A stretch of 64,000 nt of DNA from Hyalella azteca (taxonomy: Eukaryota > Arthropoda > Malacostraca > Amphipoda > Hyalellidae). The stretch is from contig NW_025935136.1 in the NCBI RefSeq assembly GCF_000764305.2, positions 1-64,000 on the forward strand, in the 5' to 3' direction. Shown here in pieces: positions 58,893 to 64,000 of this stretch. The translations under genes were made by a program, and so were the position numbers. The notes below the pieces were generated by a model. That model did not search any database and was not told the origin of the DNA. It saw nothing but the letters and a program-made list of their open reading frames with translations. Each line of letters begins with the position of its first letter. Positions within the stretch are counted from its first letter, which is position 1.

Positions 58893-59052
58893 ACTCAGTA
58901 CTCTCTGCAGTGAGTGACAGAGAGCTAGCGCATTTCCTCGGCGACGAAAACTTAAAGTCACGGACAGACGGACGAACAGACGGGCAGACACACAGACGGA
59001 CATCGCGAGCACAATAGCGTTTTTTTCCATAAATGAGAAATGTGCTAAAAAG
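58893..59052 (-). mobile_element. MITE family 2, copy 5
   Basis: Begins CTCAGTACTCTCTGCAGTG and ends TGAGAAATGTGCTAAAAA. It closes the right side of the 108-bp array in the same orientation as copy 3. Confidence 0.85.
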
Positions 59053-59059
59053 GTATTAT

Positions 59060-60650
59060 AAGTATTCCGTTGCGTCACATTAGTTCGTCTAAACTTAGTC
59101 CCGTGTAGGCAACCGCAAATTATGAGAACATTTATAGATGCATTTTTCCGTATTTTGTTAATATTTTTTTCACTCCATAGTTTGTATTGGTTTATTAAGC
59201 GACGGTCACATAAAAATTAAAGTATTTTATATACTTCTAGAAGAGAACTTTGAATTCAGACTCACCTTCATGCAGTTTATACGGAATCTATATAGTACTA
59301 AAAGGTATTATTCCAAGTTTCTGTCATATTCACTTCAACGTGCAATGCTGACCCTGCACGATATCCCGATAATGTGTTCTGTCATCAAATTTGTGTTCGC
59401 TGCTGAGAACATTGTTCACTGTTCTCCCGGTGTCTAGTTCCTGAGTGTCCGTTGTCGCCTAATGGACGTTAATGAACAACTGCTAATATCGAGGTGGGAG
59501 ACCGCCGGGTCTACAGAGTAGGCCAAGATGGCAACCATTTCCGGAGGCTAACGTTGGTATTTGCATAATACTGGACAGAAATAATTATTAATTGCTCCCA
59601 TCATATATTTTATATTGGGATTTATATGAATTTATTGATCCGCTTAAGCTTGGAGGACCATGACCTTCTATATATATTATCTATGTTTATAAAAAAGGAT
59701 TTAAAACTTTAATGTCATTGAAGCGTCTACTAATTTTTGGACTAGAGCTGGCATTTGAACCCGTTTCACGTATTACCGTGGCCACAAATTGTCTGCATGC
59801 AAATGACTATATAACGCGTGTTATTTTCGTAATGAATGAGCTTATAAAAAAAAACAAATTTCGCGATGAATGAGAATATAAAAACAAAATTTTGTGATGA
59901 ATGAGCTAAAATAATCTATGGTGGTAAATTGATGGCGATAATCATATAGATAAGTAAATACGTGAAATTTAAAGATTTTTGCTTTACCACGCGAAACTCG
60001 GGAAAGCTAGATTACTGACGCAGATTTCAACCAACGAATCTTGAATTTATTCCTAGGGTTTATTAGAGTCTCCAGCAACACCAGGTGGATAAATTGAGAA
60101 GTAACCATGGCATGAACCGCTGAAAGAATAGGGGAAAGTTCTTGAAGCTTGAGTATGAGCTCGAGAAGCACGTGCGATCTCTAAGCAGATTGTCAATCCA
60201 ATTACACGGGTTCTAAAGCTCTCGGGATCTTGCTCGAGACATCGGATGGCGCAGGCATTCATGGCTCGCAGACCCTCTAACTTCGTTGGCTCTCAATAAT
60301 CGTTGGGTTTAAAAGCAATTAGCTAGATGAAGTTTGAAGACTATCTAAATTCGGAATATTCACCAAAATTTGTGAGCTGTGTGAGCTCAACTGCCATATT
60401 TTCAAGCTACTTAAGCTCCCGTATATTTGTTTGATTCTCCAATTTCTCAAAATCCCAGTATTCCGAAGTATTCAAAGCTCGAAGGTATCGGAATTTATAC
60501 TTTCAATTACTTTACAGATTGTTTTACTTCATAGGTTATATACGACACCAAAAAAAAAAAGAAAACAACCAATCACGTTGTGGCTTAAATTCACAGTCAT
60601 CATATATATAGAATCTCAAACGCTAGCAGAGCGCTAGAATTTGACAGACG
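59060..60650. other. Intergenic-like sequence
   Basis: The minus-strand frame 60262-60053 has a protein-like first half (AIRCLEQDPESFRTRVI) but no splice support. The rest is AT-rich with no supported feature. Confidence 0.4.
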
Positions 60651-60656
60651 CTGTAC

Positions 60657-60688
60657 GTTGAATAGCGATACTTACATCGCTATTCAAC
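60657..60688. repeat. 13-bp hairpin downstream of the minus-strand gene
   Basis: GTTGAATAGCGAT pairs with ATCGCTATTCAAC over a 6-base loop. It lies about 150 bases past the candidate stop at 60836, so it could fall in the 3' UTR of that transcript. Confidence 0.7.
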
Positions 60689-60835
60689 CATATATCGTCC
60701 GAATTTTCGTCTTTTAACACTCGCAATGAATACACAAACACTTAATTGATTAAGCAAAAAGACATATTTAGTGATCAATATCCATTTGAGGCATAGAAAA
60801 TTGACAACGAAAAGTATATCGTATAGCGTATTTAG

Positions 60836-60985
60836 TCACTGCCGCCATGCACCCTCCAGTCCCAGCAGTTCTGCAAGTGCCGAACCCTCACTTTCCCCTT
60901 CTAGTGTCGGAGTTTCAACCGAATTCAAGGAGACGCCAGAGAGATCAGCACTTCTCAGGAATCTGTCGGCATTACACATAAATTT
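60836..60985 (-). CDS. Candidate terminal exon of a minus-strand gene
   Basis: GC-rich island. On the minus strand the acceptor ATTACGGGATGACAG ends at 60986 and opens a phase-0 frame of 49 codons to TGA (60838-60836). It encodes NADRFLRSADLSGVSLNSVE, then a Glu/Gly/Leu-rich end closing with LLGLEGAWRQ. A stop sits immediately upstream in the same frame, as expected if an intron ends there. It joins in phase with 61283-61159. The opposite strand is also open here (60771-61031) but has poorer borders. Family unknown. Confidence 0.45.
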   Translation of the reverse strand, partial: KFMCNADRFLRSADLSGVSLNSVETPTLEGESEGSALAELLGLEGAWRQ

Positions 60986-61158
60986 CTGTCATCCCGTAAT
61001 TTTGGGAATAGCAAATTTTGTGCTCAAATAATATAGCTATTGTTCATGTTTATCAATAATCGCTAAACGAATACGGTGTATTATGTGAATGTGAACAAAA
61101 ATGGCCAATATACACTAATTTGTAAATGCTGGTTGATCAATGCCGTTTGAACGCTCAC

Positions 61159-61283
61159 TCTGTTCTGAGCTGCTATGCGAGGCACGGAGTAGCGATTAAT
61201 GGCCCAAAACTTAATCTTTGACTGTAATCCTGCCACATGTTTTTTTTCTTCTCTTTCTAACAAATATTTGATCCTGCTTGGAT
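61159..61283 (-). CDS. Candidate middle exon of the minus-strand gene
   Basis: Acceptor GCACTTAATTTGTCAG (ending at 61284) and a strong donor ACAGA|GTGAGC (61158) enclose 125 bases, phase 1 in and phase 0 out. The peptide is basic and charged: PSRIKYLLEREEKKHVAGLQ followed by IKFWAINRYSVPRIAAQNR, suggesting a helical, possibly coiled segment. The next intron is only 173 bases. The frame extends upstream of the acceptor to about 61370, so a longer exon is possible. Family unknown. Confidence 0.45.
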
Positions 61284-61893
61284 CTGACAAATTAAGTGCA
61301 GCTTCGTTTCTGCTTATTTTGTTGCTGTTGCTGACGATTCCGAAGCTGTTGCTCTAATAACTTTGCTTCTTTCGATACCTCTGTTGTTTCTTCAGTGCTT
61401 CTGTTATCGTTGATGTCGCTGTTATCACTGTTGTAATTATTTCAATAGTTTGAGTAGTTATCTTCGGAGCGAAACACGTAAACACTGGTGATTAATAGTT
61501 CAATCTGTTAACAATTGATGACGCACCCAAATCTTTTATCATCATAGTTGGAGGCGTAAAATTGGTGTCACTGGCCAACGGCCTCCATAATCCGATATCC
61601 GATTAAAATATCTTAATCTGCGCGAATTATCGCACGTGATAGGGCATGGCCCGTAGCCGACACAATTGGCTCACGCGCCCAATTAACTACCGGTCGTAGG
61701 TTAGACGACAAGGCCCATTTCTAATACCAAGCTTGTCTTAATTTTCAGTTAACTTAAATTGCACGTGTCTTGCTATGCATTTTTGACAGGGCGGTAGTCA
61801 AATTAGCTGCAGGGTTTATTTAAAAACATGTGCTGAGAAAAGAGGACATGTGCATGCGCACACATAATACAGAACACCGAACATGAACCTTAC

Positions 61894-61992
61894 AATGCAG
61901 TCGTTCCAACGAGCTGGCAGGAGATTCAGAGCGTTGCGCGATAAGCCGCCCCACCAGATTCACGAACTGTTCTTCCGTGATCGTCTCGTGAC
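61894..61992 (-). CDS. Candidate exon of the minus-strand gene
   Basis: GC-rich 99-base island between acceptor CGTAACCATTCGTAG (ending at 61993) and donor GCATT|GTAAGG (61893). Phase 1 in and phase 1 out, a multiple of three. It encodes ITEEQFVNLVGRLIAQRSES and PASSLERLH; the first part looks like an amphipathic helix as after an EF-hand or in a bundle, but no loop is visible to confirm that. Joining to 61283 creates the codon TAT. The plus strand has a competing 45-codon frame at 61883-62020. Preceding exons would lie to the right, probably outside the window. Confidence 0.45.
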
Positions 61993-62029
61993 CTACGAAT
62001 GGTTACGAGACGAGCACTAATGAGATATG

Positions 62030-62550
62030 GAGATTTGCACGTGTAATAATGAGCCTATGACTACTTTGACACATGACAGAAATGCCACCGAGAAACGAAT
62101 TGGCTGAAAACTATTTTAATTGCAGCCGAGACTCTGCGGTGCTGATTGGCGTGGGAAATGTAGAAGTAGGTGAATTATCTTGTACTGCCAAACAATTGAA
62201 ACACATGAGAGCATTATTGAAGCTTTGCTCAACAAGACAATATATCTACAAAACTGAGTAAGAATTACAATGTGGTCTTTAGAACGATATCTGCCATAAA
62301 TAGCACAGAGAAACGATCAAATAATTTACGAATAATTTCCGAACAACAATCGTTCAATCCGAATCAGATGAATCAGAAGCTCATTGATTCAGAATAGAAG
62401 AAACCTCGACGAAAAATGTAGCACCATAACTACAGCAATGTGTACTAAAGAAAAAAAAGTACAACTGTAAAGTCCTTTTTTCCTGACGTCTAGAATAACA
62501 GAAGCCAGACTTTGCGAGAGTAAGTCTATAAGTGAGCAGGTGATTTGCTG
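62030..62550. other. Sequence upstream of the minus-strand exon
   Basis: Frame 62073-62261 (plus) ends in a polar, Lys-rich peptide but has no supporting borders. Nothing else recognised. Confidence 0.4.
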
Positions 62551-62554
62551 TTTA

Positions 62555-62765
62555 TGATCATATCTCATTCCAATGAAACGGCGATCTAATTCGTGAAGTA
62601 ATGCCCCTGTTTCATTTTAACTTCATAATCATTTCAATGAGACGATGAGCTAATTCGTGAAGTAATGCCGCTGTTACGTTGGAACTTCATCATCATTCCG
62701 ATGAGACGATGAGCTATAATTCATGAAATAATGTCCGCTGCTCAGTTGGAACTTCATGATCACCA
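62555..62765. repeat. About 65-bp tandem repeat, three units
   Basis: TAATTCGTGAAGTAATG or close variants occur at 62587, 62651 and 62717, with GAGACGATGAGC and GGAACTTCAT in each later unit. Confidence 0.9.
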
Positions 62766-62769
62766 AACT

Positions 62770-63745
62770 CTGATAAGGCACCACGTGTTTCAGATCAACC
62801 ATTTGTTTAATCGCGGCAGAAGTTATGTATAAAAGTTGGTATCAGAGCAATTAGTTTAATGCAGTTACTCAATTCAAGTGACTAACTTCCGGGTTCTTCA
62901 ACTTACAAGAGTTGCGCTCTTAAAAAAAGGATAAGTGTCTCATAGAACGTACCAACGCTTTTTGAATTTGGCTTTGAATGTGAGATTTCGATGAAAAACG
63001 AAAAGCTTCTTTTCTAATGTTTTAAGCATTCCAGATTGATAACATTGGCCGTTCATTTTTTTGCCATAGAGTTCGCGTCCGCGCAATTTGCATAGGGGAT
63101 ATCGCATAGGATTTTCTCTATGAATAGACTTGAGACTGTATGAATAGACTTGAGATGTTATTTGACTGACACGCTCTTCGTTGTTCTTCTGCTGCGTTTT
63201 TATACGTCTGAGCTAACATCATTATTTTGATCAAACTTAAAAGCACTAAATACTGACCATCAAGTCAACGTTGCACTTCTTGCCTTAATGTAGGAGCTAG
63301 GACCAGTCCAGCAGTATACATCAATATTGTTCAAGTATTATTTAGTCCAGTAATGTTATAGAATCTCATTTAACTATATAAGACAGAGAAAATACGTATC
63401 ATGTACATACATATGTAAAAAGTAGAGTACTGACTCATTGGGGGGAAAAACTTCGAAACAAAAACGAGCCACTTTGAAAGTATCACCAAAAGTCGTACAA
63501 GCATAACTCATCTAATCTTCTACCTCTAGGAATTATTTTCCCGATATGGACTGGGGCAGCGACATGAAATATGGCCCTGCAAAAAAATAACGAGACAAAA
63601 GGGAAGGATAGTGTGTGTAGGGGCATGTCCATGGGCTAGTCGTGGCAGCTAGTACTGACTGCTACAAGTAGCTGCCACTAGTTTCAAAAACCAATAAGCA
63701 TATGCACATTTCTACTAATGATTTCCATTAATTTCTAAACTGCGG
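62770..63745. other. Intergenic-like sequence
   Basis: ATGAATAGACTTGAGA is duplicated at about 63120-63155. Otherwise featureless. Confidence 0.5.
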
Positions 63746-64000
63746 CCTCCAATGTCCCTGACAGTGCTATTTTTTAACAGCGACTCAATTCAGTCTCTGA
63801 GTCTCTGACATAGCTTTTTCATGCAACAGCCTCCCAATTCAGTCTCTGACATTGCTATTTCATGTAACAGCGTCCCTAATCAGTCTCTGATATTATTATC
63901 TCATGGAAAAACTTCCCAAATCAGTCTTAGACATTTTTATTTCATCCAACGACCTCCCAAATCTGCCCCTGACATTGTTATTTAAATGACATAATTTTTC
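63745..64000. repeat. 41-bp minisatellite running off the right edge
   Basis: CAGTCTCTGACATTGCTATT-type units start at 63840, 63881, 63922 and 63963 with period 41; the first spacing (63791 to 63840) is 49 because GTCTCTGA is doubled. At least six units are visible and the array probably continues past 64000. Confidence 0.9.

Noticed and set aside
60771..61031. Plus-strand frame with SPSSSASAEPSLSPSS
   Set aside because: The minus strand has better borders, a stop exactly where an intron edge is predicted, and phase agreement with two neighbouring exons.
61290..61460. Minus-strand polyglutamine frame (LLEQQLRNRQQQQQNKQKR)
   Set aside because: It lies in what becomes an intron under the best model, its acceptors give the wrong phase, and it would need a frameshift to join the 61283 exon. 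An alternative isoform remains possible.
61883..62020. 45-codon plus-strand frame ending TYEWLRDEH
   Set aside because: The antisense frame has both splice borders and joins in phase to another exon. The plus frame has no partner, though it cannot be excluded.

Overview
The window looks like animal nuclear DNA that is mostly intron, intergenic sequence and transposon debris. It is AT-rich, has no long open reading frames or operon-like gene packing, and carries short exon-like islands with GT-AG borders, tRNA-derived SINEs, several non-LTR retrotransposon remnants, hAT elements with 8-bp target duplications, MITEs and many minisatellites. The repeat mix suits an invertebrate, perhaps an arthropod, but nothing here fixes the phylum. 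No rRNA gene, intact tRNA gene, CRISPR array or intact transposase was found.

Genes. (1) A plus-strand gene with very long introns is anchored by one strong exon at 41098-41713, which encodes a Ser/Arg-rich segment followed by an acidic, then hydrophobic stretch. Phase-compatible candidate exons lie at 7044-7123 (with a possible alternative at 7684-7784), 49885-49920, 51204-51337 and 52149-52262, the last ending in a stop. If the chain is right, the gene spans at least 45 kb. (2) A minus-strand gene enters from the right and ends in the window: candidate exons 61992-61894, 61283-61159 and 60985-60836 join in frame to a stop. Neither protein was recognised. A weaker minus-strand exon candidate sits at 23877-23732.

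Transposons, left to right: MITE family 1 (five copies, about 150 bp, GGGCC-type ends); a pair of BED-zinc-finger transposon fragments (9430-10078 and 14037-15440) in opposite orientation; MITE family 2 (five copies, about 130-160 bp, with GCGCATTTTCTC inverted repeats, a GTCC microsatellite and a palindromic end); a decayed Jockey-like LINE (20790-18701, minus); a LINE reverse-transcriptase tail (32955-32797, minus); a hAT MITE built from palindromic GTAGCGG repeats (33305-33936); a CR1/L2-like LINE tail (34778-35347); a two-headed tRNA-derived SINE (49409-49807) with a MITE 1 inside it, whose 3' tail matches that LINE; a Penelope-like foldback with hammerhead-core motifs (54649-55077); and a 1.44-kb hAT element with long internal inverted repeats (55357-56792).

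Simple and tandem repeats: minisatellites with units of 34, 44, 20, 77, 57, about 108, about 65 and 41 bp, a TAA microsatellite and several short perfect hairpins. Much of the remaining sequence is AT-rich with no feature I can support.
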